NCBI GenBank assembly: GCA_024305405.1
Contig: JAKNDB010000103.1
Span: forward strand, 558,001 to 622,000
Origin: Dirofilaria immitis
Taxonomy: Eukaryota > Nematoda > Chromadorea > Rhabditida > Onchocercidae
Length of the DNA stretch: 64,000 nt
Direction: 5' to 3'
Every line of letters starts with the position of its first letter. Within the stretch, counting starts at the first letter, position 1. Positions 36,510 through 50,504 of the stretch are shown here, in pieces. The notes below the pieces were generated by a model. It saw nothing but the letters and a program-made list of their open reading frames with translations. It was not told the DNA's origin and did no database searches. Position numbers and translations under genes: made by a program.

Positions 36510-39305
36510 ATATGCATCAGTATGTACTGTACTGGTATTGAAAGGTATTTAAGCATGGTTTCAGCGATCTTGTCAAGGCAATGGAACAATTTTTAGCCTT
36601 CAGTTTTTTTAGTGGCTATTTTTTCCATAGGTGGAGAAAAATATATATATATAATGTTCTCATTTAAATAGTAAAGCAGGTAATTTGATTTTCAGCTGAA
36701 GTTTACACTATTATTGTTTGTTAGGACTAGTAATGAAAATGAAAAAGGATTATAAGTTGCTGACTCGAAATTTTTCGGCAACATTTGATCACTGATATTA
36801 CTGAAAATGAGTGATGATGAACCAATCATCAATTGGCTAAATTTTGTAACGTAATCTCCGATTCTCAGCTATTTATTATGAAACATTTTTTTATATTTCG
36901 TATTTGCACAATTTGCTTAGGCGGCCATTATTACTATTTTTATCCCACATTTTTATATGTACTTTCATTATCTTTCAAAGTTGAAGTTACATTTGAAGAA
37001 ATTTCTTGTATAACATTCCTTTTCTTCTAAAATTTTTGAATTGTTTGGACAATGAAACAATTCAAATGATTATTATTAATTTCGAACAATTTGTTCAGAT
37101 TTCTGTATGTTGCATCATATTTCCTGCGTTACATTGTCTTTTTTATCGAATGACTGTGAATAGTTTCAGTGAAAGTTTTATCAGTTGATGGAAGAATTAT
37201 GTTACTAGAAAATACAAACAGTGGTATCGCGATATGAAAAGAATTAGTATTAGTTTTAACAGAGGAATAGTCTTTAACACTGAATCGAAAAGTATCGAAG
37301 TACGTCCTTTACAAAAGCAGTTGCTTTACAATATTCCAAACATTGGATAAGCTTGATTATCAAATGGAAAAATCTTTGCAGTATTTTAGAGATTGAATAT
37401 AGACTTGGTTAGGATGTCGGAACATTTATATATGGATTAATTTCCGGTATTGTATTGTATTGTAGGAGATAGGCTTTGGCTATCGGGGACAAAGATGAAT
37501 TGGATAAATGATTCGTTACATTAGACATCGTAACACATATTTATCTTAATTGATGCCTCATTTATAAAGTATTCTATAGTATATCAGAAACATTGGACAT
37601 AGTTGGTTTCCGGTAGTACCGAGTGCCGGTATTGCTGGAGACGAATTCACATGAAAATGTTTCCAGCGTCGAAAGGAACAGAAACAATTTTTTTTTGATT
37701 TGAACATATTTGTATTAAATTTATTTCGATTTTTCCGGCAAGTAGCAAATTAATTTGTTGTGGAAATGAGCATTTCTGTCTTCAGTCTGATGAATGAAAT
37801 TTGAAAAGTTTTGAACAAAAGAAAAAATTGATATATTTCAAGTGGTTATAAAAAGCGAGGGATTTTTAAAATTACTTTTTGAAAGTTATAATTCAGAAAA
37901 GAACGATTAGGCATTCCTGGATAAGTTTTACCGGTCAACCGTTCCATATGAATCTGCAAAGGAATAAATGAACTACGTCAACATATTTAAATGATAAAAT
38001 AGTAACCGTTGAAGTTATTTGTAAGCATTTATTGAGTTATCTGCAATATGGACGTGGTTTCTTATCAAGAATTTGATTGCTAATTATTTGATCGGATCAT
38101 AATATTGACTGATCAACTGTTCTTTTTGATGTTAATCAACTGTTCGTTTTCCATTCATCGCCAGAGCATGTAAATTAAAAATTTTTTTCTTATAGTTTAT
38201 TTGTGCCACATTTTGGTTTTAATTTAACATTAAACATTTTCTGGATGAATTGGATATCAGCATCTACAATGTGGAATTTTTAGCCTTTCGTTCTTAGAGA
38301 AAAAAGCAAATAATAATAATAATAATCTGAGATGCATAAGTTTATAACTATTTGTTCCAGCTTTCATCTGAATCTTCACAGTATCTTTACTGGTCATTGT
38401 CACAACATTTTCAGTCTCTTTTCAATTCATTTGCTGCAGTTGAACGAATGAAATGAAATAATTTATGCTCACCATTGAATAATTGAAGTAAGCTTTAAGC
38501 ATAATGCAATTGAATTTTGAATTTGTATAAAATGAATTTTAAAAAGAAGAAAATTTTAACTGCAAATTTTCTTATATGTATTTTGCAATTCAAAATACTG
38601 TCTAACTTGCAAAAATCTGAATTGCAAATTTAAACAGAATTCGAGCCTATTTTGTTTCCTAATTAATTATTTTTGCCTAAGTGAACAGTCCAAACAAACT
38701 TTGCATCATTTTCAACATAAAAGAAAGCATAACTTTTGATAAGTGTTTTAGGATGGATGAAGTTACTTCAATTCATTTTCTTTGAAATAACGAAAATTCC
38801 TGGAAAAGTAGGCAGGCATCAGCAGGCTGGATTAAGTTTTAGGCATAAAGTTGGAATTTTTGAATTAAACAGAGCAAAAATTTAACTTTACATTAGCTAG
38901 ATATTGCAACTGAATATTTTTTAACATTTTAAGTGAAACTGTATAGGATGATTGTCTAATGAACATGCATAATTATTGAAGTAAGAATGAAAGGCTATAC
39001 TATAATATTTGCATTGCTATAAATCCTTGTCACGCCCTTTTACTTCTGCGAGTAATTACAAAGATGAATTATCAATGAAAATATCCTTAAGAATTTTATA
39101 TAAATTCAGTTCCGAAAGGAAACTTTTATCTTTGCCTTTGGAAACCTTCAATCAAGCCACGAAGTAAGGGATAAGAAGACGAAGTGGAAAATGAGATGAG
39201 TGTTCAAGTCTTTCCTAAAATATTCCACAATCAAAATGCGCAAATAAACGCTAAATGCAATTCATAAATATGGATATTTCATTTTTTCTTGTCCGACTAA
39301 GTCTG
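36510..39305. other. Intergenic region, no gene recognised
   Basis: Convergent 3' ends of dbr1 (+) and the small secreted gene (-) flank this stretch. Open frames are short and low-complexity. An AAT trinucleotide repeat occurs at 38308-38326. Confidence 0.5.
38308..38326. repeat. AAT trinucleotide microsatellite
   Basis: About six tandem AAT units in intergenic DNA. Confidence 0.8.
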
Positions 39306-40643
39306 TCATCCGGTCAATACTGACGAGCCACTTATTCCATAGCACTGACCACCGATATTGACGCCAACTGGACATATATCATTCACTGCTGGTCCATCTA
39401 GAAAAGTTGAAATATATTTTTGATAACCTTGACGTCATGACTATAATTTTGTAATGCTTTTTCTTTTCTCTCACCATCCATCTGATGGTTCTTTCTGTTT
39501 TCTTAAATGATATATGTTTTCATATTAAGCTCTTATTTTTGGATTCTTTATAAAACCCCGAATTCTCAGTTTTATATTTTCATTTTCTACAAAAACAAAA
39601 GAAGAAGTTCCTTTAATTAAATGAAATTAGTCTTCCGCTACAAGTTCAGTTGTATTATTGCAGACGTGTATCAAACAAAGATAGGTAAATATCCTCATAA
39701 TTTAGAACGAAACGGAAAAATTTATTGTGTCATATTTGTCTTGACAAATCACCGATAAACTGATGATTAAGCAAATTAGAAGGAAGGATGTCCAACTTAT
39801 TGAGACATCAATAAATGTCGAGAATGATCGAATCCTCCTGCAATCTTCCTATCATTAGTCATAATACTTACAGCTCATTCCCAGTCCGTGCAATCCAATA
39901 ATACTTCTAAATCCAGTGAGGCCACCGAGTCCAGCAAAACTTCCGATTCCACTCAATCCTTCGAATCCATATCTTGGTACCATGATGTAAATAGGCTCTG
40001 ATCCTCCTCCGCTTGGTAATTTTCCTGCTCTGTTTGAACAGTAGCAGTTAAAGCAACAAATCTGACAATTCGCTACTGAAAAATTAAAATTTCGATAAAA
40101 ATAATTTTTACTTCGCAACAATTGCTTGTCTGCTGGTATAACATTTTATTATATCATATATATTATACTGATTTGGTTTTTTAAATGAATTAAACTATGG
40201 CAGTGGAATATGAATTAAGCTACGGCAGTTATAGCCTTTAATCTCGAATCTAATCATAATCATTTAATTGTAATCGTGGAATCAAATAGAATTGTTTTTA
40301 TTTGTTTCTCGAGAAGGACCAATCCACCAGATTATATTTGGACAACAAAAAAATACCAAACTTTAAAAGGCAAGCATTGGAGCATAACTTGTATTGTTTA
40401 TGTTGCAGATTTTAGTATTAATAAAACGACGATAATTTTTATTAGCCGACGATAATTTTTAGTATTCCAATAACCAAGTTCTGACTTTCCATTATTTGTT
40501 GACAAACAATTTCCTTAGTCATTATGCTATACGAATGTCAAAAATTTACCTAAAATTCTAAGTTAGAAAATTATGCGATATATTTAGCAAAAAACATTAC
40601 CTGCTAAAATACTAACGAAAATAACGAATTCTCGAAACAACAT
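39306..40643 (-). CDS. Small secreted Gly-rich protein, copy A (112 aa)
   Basis: Three exons: 40643-40601 (43 nt), 40075-39872 and 39397-39306 (92 nt), all GT-AG and in frame. MLFREFVIFVSILAG is a signal peptide. The mature protein starts VANCQICCFNCYCSNRAGK, a Cys cluster. It continues into a Gly-rich segment (GFEGLSGIGSFAGLGGLTGF) and ends with GPAVNDICPVGVNIGGQCYG. No known domain recognised. The neighbour at 43137-44358 shares the exon plan and terminal motif, so this is a tandem pair of nematode secreted/cuticle-like proteins; that role is inferred from composition only. Confidence 0.75.
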
Positions 40644-43136
40644 CTCGTCGTAATGTTTCTTACTAGAATATTCCTCAAAGAAAAAGTTCTTGTGGCTTCT
40701 TGTGCAAATGAACTGCTCCAGAAACAGCTTTTATGGAGAGATATATTTCTTGAAGTGAAGATTTAAAAAATTAATTTAAATGAAAAATATTTACATAACG
40801 ATTGCTCTGTCTGAAAGTTTGAATTATTGCGAATTTACTACCTTCATCGGATAACATATTGTGCAGCTATTCTCTATTTGTTCTTGTACAGTCATGTTTG
40901 AATTTGCAGAAATGCTTCATTGGTGTATATATGCCTAGATATTTTGAGAAAATAAATTAACTCTCGAGATGATGCGTAAACTTGTCCTGAAAACAGCGAA
41001 AAGATATAAAGTACTTGTAAAATTGATTACCAAACAATTCTCATTCAATGAATTGCTCACTACTCACATCATTTGTTATTCTATCTTGTGTTATTTTGAA
41101 AAAACAAACTCGCTGAATATGCAAAAGTTTGAAGACTATTTTAAAAAAAAATATTAAAGATTTTGATATCTATCAGCTTTCCTTTTTCCGAAATTTGTTG
41201 TTGCATTTTGAAATCAGTATTGAACTTTATACGATTGCTAACTCTTTATACACATAAATTATGACTGGGCTCATTTAACTATCGTTTCAATTTCTGAAAG
41301 GAATTTCTAGGTGTACTGTTTTATTAGATTAATTTCCTCAAGTATTTTTTAGAATTGTTTCGCAAAAAGTGAAAGTACATCAATATTTTTTTGAATATTT
41401 TGAAAAGAACAAGGAAACACAGAATAGTCTATGAATTGCAAGGAAGAAGTTTACGATATATTTGTTAGATATAACAAATACCAGTAATCACTGTTAAAGT
41501 AAACATTTATTATTCATAGTATTATTCATAGTTTATAGATAAGATAACTATGATTTATAATAATCGTCACAAAGGCTGTGATAATCCTGAATTTCTTCCC
41601 CTATTATATATGAATGTTTCATTGTAAATTTATTGATTGTTCTAAGAAAGGCCTTCGGGAAGATATTTGTAATATCTTTTAACCCGATTTCTTGATTTTT
41701 ACGATGTATCCAAGATGACTGATATTTGTAAACATGTTTATTTATGAGGAATAATCATGAATATGATAAATGTCTGTCTAATGCACTCATGAAAGATCTC
41801 TGAAATTTTGTTTTCTCAAATTACAGAATTTCTCTTAACAGCTATAATAGCTTGTGAGTTAAAAATTTTATGTTAGATAAGTTTTTACTTTACTATAATA
41901 TTGGATAGTTCTTATGTTATTTAAGAAAATAATGATACTTAAAAATTATTTATATCGGAGTAAGTTTATAAGTCTGACCACTCCAATGTCTCATTTCCAC
42001 TGATAAATGAATGATAAGAGTGTAACATGAAAATGTTCAGGGTTACAATGAGCAGAAAAAAATCAAAAAAAAAAAAATTTCGAAATAGGAAAAAACAATC
42101 TTCCTGTTCCTTATTCATTCAACAATTTATGGTGGTTTCATCGTTTGCATATTATAGAACTGTTTAAAACGAAAAGTTTTCAAAAAAACTGAATGGATGA
42201 ATCGATTGATTTTTCTTAATGTTTAGTGGAATTGAATATCCTCGCTCCTACAATACTGATAAAAATACAATATTTACCGTTGCTCTTGCCTCGCTGTTCT
42301 TTTCCCATATTCACTTACCCTGCTCTCTCGTATTTTTCGCTTTATCATTCAGATATCACTTGTTCAATCGAATAATTTTTGAATTCATTTATTCAATTGT
42401 TGCTTCTTTATAATTTTTTGTTGTTTTGATATGATCTTTAATTGGAATTTTAGCAAATTTTGCTTAAGTAAAATTGTGCCGAAGATCTTGAAATTCATGA
42501 CAGTATGAGAGTGACAAATTGAATTTTTCAAATAATTTCTTAATTATATTCTTGGAAAAAGAAAAGTAATAAAATGTAACCTTTATTCAAAACCTCACAA
42601 AGTTATAAACATTTATTTATATGTGATTGGAAAGCAAACTATAACGCCAAATAAAGTTTATTTTTATAATTGGATAGTTCTTTCTAAATAAAACATTGAA
42701 AATAATTCAAAATTTTCACATCTGTTTTATGATTTGAAATGAAGATTACAATAAGAACGGAATCATCAAGATATGAGTTCTAACATAGAGAGTTTAGCTT
42801 CAAGACAATTTTGAGGAAACGTTGGGAGATTTTAATAATCATGGAAATAGACGAGCAGGACTCACTTTCATTCTTATTATATATTCATTATTTTTCTTCA
42901 TTGGTTTGAGCAAAAATTGAGAGATTTCATAAGCACGGATGAATCGGGAAGAGGATATCATATTTTCGAAACCGTTGAAGGAAAAAATAAGAAGCATAGA
43001 AAAGCATGAATTTCAATAAAACTTAGATTAAAATTTAACAATTAATAAAAGTTCGAAAGAATTGATAAAAGAATAAAACACTATAGATCAATTTTTCTCT
43101 AATTCATGTTTTGCATTTCTGATCCCATAAAAATCA
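40644..43136. other. Intergenic region between the two secreted paralogs
   Basis: About 2.5 kb of A+T-rich DNA upstream of copy A and downstream of copy B. Short open frames (for example 40969-41157, 42219-42413) lack splice context or similarity and are judged non-coding. Confidence 0.5.
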
Positions 43137-44358
43137 TCATTTATTGATTCCAATACTATTGTACCAGCATTGACCGTTAACATTTACTCCAGCGGAACAT
43201 ATTCCGCTCATGCTCGCTGGTCCGAAATCTCAAAATTCAAATAATCAAAAGACGTTTCTGCGGAACTATTAGATCTCATCCAATTATTACAGATTTCACT
43301 TCAGAAGAATACAAAAAAAAACTTTGAACTTTGATTATTAAGCCTTACTTTGAGAGATATTTAACGGCAAATTATTTTTGAATTACTTTTGTAATTAAAA
43401 AAGTTTGTTCTAGAAACCACTAGCTAAATTCAACGAATATATATTCGAAAAATCAAGCTGAAATGAATACACTTCCAATTTAAAATTCTGCCTAATTAAC
43501 CAGAATATCCAATTTATTTTTATAACTGTTTTATTATTTAGAATATGACTTCAGAAAAATAGAAGTAATATCCTTCGCTATCCTTTGCTTATCGATTCAA
43601 TTACGGTCATCAAAGTTTTTTTGCAATTCGATTTACTGATATCTCAGTTTGAATTTTCCTATTCTTCATCATAATCTTACGTTATTTGAAAAAAAATCCT
43701 AACTAGGATTGATATTTCTTATTTTGATATGAGCTTATGTGATTCTTCTTTTATCTTTCCCAATTTTAATAAAAATTGGCTCTCGTCTAAGGGAAATATT
43801 ATGTATCAAAACATAAACTTGAAGAGATTAATAAATTTACATCGAGTGAAGTACTCGAAATATGTAGGACTTGAAAGGCCACCCTTAGGAGATCACCGAA
43901 TCCAGAAAAAGTAAAATTATACGGTACTGGGATCGAAATATTGATCGACCTATTGTCAGGTGATATAGCTGATGATGACGGACAGCATATTTGCGCAGTA
44001 GGAACTGAAAATTCATGGAGAATACTTGAGACAATCTCTAGTTGAAGAATAGTATGAAGTGACGGTATTGTATTATCATAAATTGGCTTAACTATATATC
44101 CAAACTACTAATAAATAGGGCTTTGTTTCGGTTTCGTACGAATTGACAGAATGTTTCCATTATCGTTTAAATTATTTACTTATCAGTAAACTTATTCAGT
44201 TTATCTCTTTGATTACTGTATTCCAATACAATTGAGAAAAAGTTAAGCTTAGTGCTTAATTTAGGCAATATGTAAATACAAACAATACCACTGACAAAAT
44301 GAAATCTGAAATCACCGATCAAAGAAGCACTTAGGAAAATGGCGATGTATTGAAGCAT
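43137..44358 (-). CDS. Small secreted protein, copy B (paralog of copy A)
   Basis: Exon 1 (44358-44316) encodes signal peptide MLQYIAIFLSASLI and is 43 nt, the same as copy A. Exon 2 starts at 44004 with VPTAQICCPSSSAIS, aligning to the Cys start of copy A, then SINISIPVPYNFTFSGFGDL. Exon 3 (43228-43137) is 92 nt, again as in copy A, and ends GPASMSGICSAGVNVNGQCW followed by a short tail and TGA. The 3' end of exon 2 is uncertain: a donor near 43880 (AAGG|GTGGCC) gives phase 0 where phase 1 is needed, so one base is missing or another donor is used. The Gly-rich stretch of copy A is shortened or absent. Confidence 0.65.
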
Positions 44359-44600
44359 TTTGAATTGACTAATTGTCGGATCGGAGATGAATTCACGTTA
44401 ACGCTGACAAACCAATAAAAATTGCTGCTGTTGGCCTAATAAGAATTAGACATTTTTATGCGATCACAAGTTTATTTGTAGACTAGTTGTGCTTCACTTT
44501 TAATTTCTGGAACTTTTCTCTCAGCGATATGCAAATATTTGAATGTTTACGAGTAAATATTAATAACCGGTAATATCTTTATATTCCATTACGCTTACAA

Positions 44601-44652
44601 TGAGAGAATGAGAAAGAAAGATAGGGAGAGAGAGAAAGACAGAGAGAAAGAT
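44601..44652. repeat. GA-rich purine tract
   Basis: About 50 bases of almost only A and G, with repeated GAGA and GAAA units, in the upstream region of copy B. Confidence 0.75.
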
Positions 44653-45232
44653 AACAAAATATTCCCGATTTTTGACAAATCACTTTAACTTGCATAAAAT
44701 TGACCGGTTTTCCGATGTACTTAAGGATGTCAAGCAATGATAAAATTTGTTTTCCTACATTATTAGACTACCTATAAAAACAAGATTCAAAGATCTAGAA
44801 AATTCGAAATATTCGATTGCTCCGAACTCCAAGAGATTTCGGAGATCTTGGAGCTGGTTAAGGTATAGAAATATTCGCACTTTCAAGTCTGCAACTTTTT
44901 GTCAAAAGTAAGAATGGATGAATACTGTAATTCCCACGTTTATTCAGCGCTCTTCCGTCATTTCTATACTTCCTCAATCGTTGTATGTTAACTTGCTTAT
45001 TTTAAAATTCATTCCATACTTATTCAAATTCTTATTCAACATACGAAACAAGGAAATGATATGCTTGACATTAGAAATAGAAAGGTGACCTTATGTAAAT
45101 ACTAATGACCTCGAAACATTATGAGAAATTTAAGATTAAGTGAGTCAGTGACAACCCAAATTTTACAACTAATAAGATGAACTGATCTGTACTTCTTCAA
45201 TTGAATAGAAATCCAATTTTTTGACTGGAGGA

Positions 45233-45300
45233 TGCACCGTTGCATAGTGGTAGCAGAAAGATTTAAGGCCGGTATGGAGAATTGTTTCAGTCTGACACTG
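45233..45300 (+). repeat. tRNA-like fragment
   Basis: GCACCGTTGCATAGTGGTAG matches the start and A-box of a Gly/Glu-type tRNA. A weak B-box-like TGTTTCAGTC follows at tRNA spacing. Not a credible functional tRNA; a probable SINE head or relic. Confidence 0.35.
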
Positions 45301-45606
45301 TTTTCGGATGTTTGCGGTGAGTGCTTGTCTCTCGGTCTGTCGATTTTGATGGTTGATAGCTATGAAAGGGCTTTAATTCTCATTTTGAAGCATTTTAGAT
45401 AAACAAACCAAAGCAAGTTCTGTTCATTTGGGCTGTTTCTACATCCCTTAAAACTTAACACATTGCCATTACTTTGTCACATACTCATTTTCATAATTTA
45501 TTAAATTTTTCTGGATATTTAACTCAAACATGAACTTCGATGGCATGTTTCCTCTCAGTCTGAGATATATTTTAAAGTGATAAGATATGTGCTTGTATTT
45601 TCCAGG

Positions 45607-48600
45607 ATGTTGTATAAAGGATTGGTAACAAGATCGAAGAGCGAATTTCTTTATGTGTGGTCGAAGAATTTTGCTACAGAAGTTTTATTGGACAAAAACT
45701 GGTACCGGTCAGTGAAAGAATACCGTCGCTTGGTGATTGGCTCGTCTTCAACATCAAAGCTGACAGCAATTTTATTGACGATTTTATCGAAATTCCGGAC
45801 TTATTACCGACGAAAGTGAATGAACATGGAGATATAATGGTAGGTAGATATTCTGTTTTATTTCTTCATTTTTAGTTCCCCAAAATGAATGGTGAGGATT
45901 TTCATGTGTTTAATTTAATTAATCTAAACTGTTTTCAAAACTGGTGATCGAACGATCAAGTTTGGAACTTCCTAGAAATTAGACAAATTGTAGTTAGTTC
46001 TCGATTTTCTGGCTTTTTGAGTCCAGAAAGATTAATAGCTCTTAATTATGGACATTTTCTTACCTTCAGGTCAAAACACGAATCTCATTTCGTTCCAACG
46101 ATGTTTCTGATTGTAATTTGTTAGCTCATTCAAATGATTTAGGAATTATTGGAATATTCCGAAATTTCCCGAATTTGAATGAAAGTTATGATTATGATGT
46201 GTGGGTTGAAAGGTTGGCCTATGTTTTTATTTTTATTTCTTTTTATTTTTTTGATAGTATATTCTACCAAAACCTTGGAAATTTATGAAATTTTTTCGGA
46301 CGCGTATATGATTTACAGGAATCATACTTAGTAAACAAATGCACCAAATGATATGAACTAATTTTATTACGTAAAATTTTTCAGAAAATCATGATTAGCA
46401 TTTTTTCTCGAGTTCGCTGCGCTGGGTAGGCAAACATTGCTATTAATCTTTTGTCATTTAATGCCTAATTTGAGAATGACTTTATTTCAGAATCCCGCTA
46501 GCGCGTTCAGATCTTGAACGTTTATATAAAACATCCTGGTATATTGGCGGGAGTTTCCTGAGCAAGTGGTGAAAACGTCTTTGGAGCGATTTTCATCAGT
46601 ACATAGTCTTTCATCAAGATTTAACCGATCCGTGAGATTACCGAACAGTATCTTCGAGAATAATTATTTTAATGTCACTATGCATACTGTAAGAAACTCA
46701 TTTAGTAGTGATGACCTTGATTTCGATGAATTGCAAGAATATAGTGGATTACGCGAACGAAGTCTCTCGAGTCAATCATACTTTACCGAAGTGAGCTACT
46801 ATTGTAAATATTTTTATGATATATACAGTTTAGCATTCCCCCATTTCAAACTTTAAAAAGGTTTTTTAGTGTCTATGAAATATGTTTTAAATAGTTGAGT
46901 AATGTTTGTTAGATTCATAAAGTATAAATTGTGCAGGCGTCACTCATTATTAAAATAATCAAAACTGCTAGTTAAAATAGTTGTTAGTGGTAACTAGACG
47001 CCGAGGAATTTTTGTTTGTTTAAAATACCATTATAGATATATTTGTCCATCTATTGGTGTAGTTATCTTTTTCATGTGTTTACTTTTTATTTTAATTTTT
47101 GTTCCTGGATACATTGTGATCTTTATTTACGAGCTAGGTATGATGAGAGATTAGTGTTTATATTTTTTTGTTTTTAGTTTATGTCATATATATTTTTGTT
47201 ATTTTTTCATGAAAGTTTTTTGGCTTTTCATTATTCTTCTTTTTCAGGATGTGAAAAAGATCTTTTTTCAGCAACAATTTTTGGATTCTCAGCCATGTAC
47301 CTCAATGGAAGAGGTGGGGAAAGAAGAAAATAAGGAAAATGAAACAGTTGTTGGTTTAGTAACATCCTCCTTTAATGGAAAGGCTTTTGTTTGGTCATCA
47401 ATACTCGGTAAGGGAATGATTTCACTGTATTTTGGTGAACAAATACGACGAGGTGAATGGATTAAATTTATACCTTGGTAAGTTTTGTTTTCTTGAGCTT
47501 GTTAATTTGAATTGATAAAATTTGGTACCTGTATAGATATTTCTTTCACTGTTGTTATTTTTGTTAATTTAGTGATTTGATGATGCTTTGAAAGGTGTTA
47601 TATTGTTATTCATAATTTGTTTTTGATTTTGATAAAAACATTAACTTTCCATCTATATATCAAACATATAAATGCATATTTTTATTTTTTATGAATAGAC
47701 AATATTTTTATTTTTTATGAATAGATAACTTCATAATTAAAAGTATTAATTTCATTTTTCAGTCCTATGAATGATATATGTTTACAAGAACATGATGAAT
47801 CAAGACAATGTAAGTATACTGCGGAAAACTGGTGTGTTGTCAATCCGATTTATCCTACACGATCTTACAGGACTATTATTTCGGTAGTTTTCGAGATTGT
47901 TATAGCACATTATTTCAGAACAAAGAATTTGTAGTATCTTCTTTTATAATAATTCAAATTCATCTTTGCCATTCCTTTTTTTTAACAATAGCGGTTTTTT
48001 AGAATGAAGTTACAGAGAAGAATAATAATAAAGGAATTATGAAATATAGTCGAATATGCTCCAAGTTGTTTCTTTTCCGATGCTTTTTTCTTTTTTTTTT
48101 CAGGTACAAGTGAAGCTTTTCATACCACAATGTTATCAGTATGGTTCGTCAAATTTGTGGGTCGAATTTTTTGGCACTGTTCATGATTCGTTAAGACGGA
48201 TTGCCGAATTTGGTTCTTCAAATAGCATTTTAGGACGATGTCTTCTAGTTTGGATTATGGAAATGAAAAGTGATGGTAGCAGCAATAAATGGGTCGTACA
48301 CAAAGTTTCTCAACTCCTTGAGGTTTGTAAGTTTTGTGGTATGCAAGAGCTCATTTAATTCAACATCTTCAGTAGCTAAGTTATATGATAGTTCTAGTTC
48401 TGTTTGATAGATTTGTAACTTAATATGAATTTTGGTGGCAGTTGCTCTAAATTTCACCATTGGTTTGAGTAATTATGTTCAGAACTTCCTGTTGTAATAA
48501 TTTTCGGATCTTATGAAATATATCAACTTTTAGTAATTTGATATAATTCAATAAAACGCTTTGTTTTTCATTTAATGATATTTGACGTTGCTGATGAGTG

Positions 48601-48895
48601 ATCATTTTATAATTAAGATAAATTCTAAACTAACAAAATACACTTGTTATTGAAAGATTATATTTCTTCACAAATGATATAGTAGCAGAAGGTGCAAGAT
48701 TTCATTCATTCTGGCTCAACTTCTTCAGTAGTTAAGTTATATGCTAATTCTAATTCTATTTGATAGATTCGTGATTGCTCGCTTTTCTTACAGAATGGGG
48801 AATCAGTGCCTAAGCTTAAATCTGTATCATTTGCTGCCGATGCATTGAGATACATGAATGAAGATTCGCTCATCCACAACGCAATGAAAAAGTAG
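45607..48895 (+). CDS. Unassigned multi-exon protein with two similar halves
   Basis: Exons: from ATG 45607 to about 45840, 46070-46212, 46491-46790, 47248-47477, 47762 to about 47869, 48104-48322 and 48791-48895, stop TAG. The fourth exon holds VVGLVTSSFNGKAFVWSSIL and GEQIRRGEWIKFIPC. The first exon has the similar layout VPVSERIPSLGDWLVFNI, followed by a charged run, suggesting a repeated beta-rich domain ending in G(D/E)W(L/I)xF. A Ser/Asp/Glu-rich linker (exon 3) separates the halves. I cannot name the family; a nematode regulatory or RNA-granule protein would be a guess. Single-base gaps are needed at the A run 45616-45618 (so the start frame joins the rest) and the G run 46549-46551. 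Roughly 450 residues in all. Confidence 0.72.
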
Positions 48896-50504
48896 ACTGG
48901 AATCTCACTGAACAGCTCAGAGAACCACATCTTCTTTCAGATAATATTTTGAAACATCGGATTTAAGCCGGCATTATTTACTCATCTTTTTCTATTTTGT
49001 TTCGCGCTTGATCGTCGAAACAATTTGTGTTTTGAAATATGTACTTTTTTCTTAAAATTTGAAAGTTTAAACAATATCGCTTAATTTTAATTTATTACAT
49101 TTATTAGATAATTCAAAAATTCTTCAATTATCTGTGCAGTACTTATTCTACCCAACTTTTTGAAGCAAAAAAGCTGTAGAAGTTCTCATTAAAGCTTCTT
49201 TTCACCCTTTTTCTAAGAAGTACGAGCGTTAGGATGTTAATCTCAAGTACTATTTTTTTTCATCGGTTATTAGCTTTGCTACATCTGAAAAATTACTAAT
49301 TCTCGTAATAAATTTTATAGCTTTAAATAAATCATTATTCCTTATTTTGTAGTTTTGAACTTTTTTGCATCGCTAAAGCGACGCGATAAAGAAGTTTAAA
49401 TTAGTGTGAAAGTCATAAAATGATGAATTCTGGCGAACGCCTCATTTTTTGCAGGTTTTTTTCATTTTTGTGCGCTATTCTCTTTGTATATAGTTTGAAT
49501 GTCAGGAGAGTTCTTAAGCAAAAATAGAATATTTTTGAATGACAATATTAGTTTCTTGCTCTCAATTTTCCTTTCGAAAAACTGCAAAAGATGATGGTAC
49601 TCTAATCACATTGTATATTGCCTACTCCAGACGAAATCTGTGCTCTTAATTTTCGTTCAATAGATAAAGTGGATAACATCTTTCACTTTTCATCTTCACA
49701 TTTCTAGTGTCTTTATATATTTTTCGCATTCCTATTATAGTTGTTGCTGTTTTATAAAAGGTTTTTTTATGTTATTTAAACTACATTTTGCCTTTCTTTT
49801 ATAGAATTACTTTTTTTGTTTATAAATTACTGAGCAATTAAATGAAAGAAGTACTAATCAATTTTATGTTCCTTTTTCGTTAAAATATTGCTCGTCAAAT
49901 TCGGTTCTCTCCTGTATTTCTATGAGAGATGTGATGGATCACTTGCATTCATAAATTTAAAAGAATTGACAGCTTTGAAGATCTCTTAAAAACAGTGCCT
50001 GAGCATCGCAAAATTTATTATTGGATAATAACTATGCAAGAAATCGTTAGGCACTCGATAGCTATTTCCTTTATTATCCCTTTTACTAGTTAATAATAAT
50101 ATTTCTTACCTCATCATCATTTCATCTGTGCTCTTTTTTTGTAGTTTTTTTCTTTTTTGTACATCGTAAATCTAAAAAATGTTGAAAACTCTGTTTTCCA
50201 CTTCTTATTCTATTAGGGAGAATATTTATTCCCTACTAAATTTTTAACTTATAGAAGATTATGTTAAATATTTTATAATTGTACAAGGTGAAGTTTTTGT
50301 ACTGTAGCCAATTAATTCTGAATGAATTTTTCAAGTTTGCTCATCCAATCAGAATTCGACGAATCAGTATGGGTAATCGAACCCATCATCTAGTTTCAAC
50401 CTTTTATTTTTATTGTTCATGGCATATTATTATTCCATATAAATGTTGCATGTTTATGAATAAATAAACAGAAATAAATAAAAATAATTTTGCTCAAGAA
50501 GTGC

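Larger units (their letters stand above)
44359..45606. other. Divergent intergenic region
   Basis: About 1.2 kb between copy B (-) and the unassigned + gene at 45607, so it should hold promoters of both. It contains a purine tract (44601-44652), a tRNA-like fragment (45233-45300) and a weak possible remnant of a third secreted-protein copy near 44800-44890. Confidence 0.45.
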
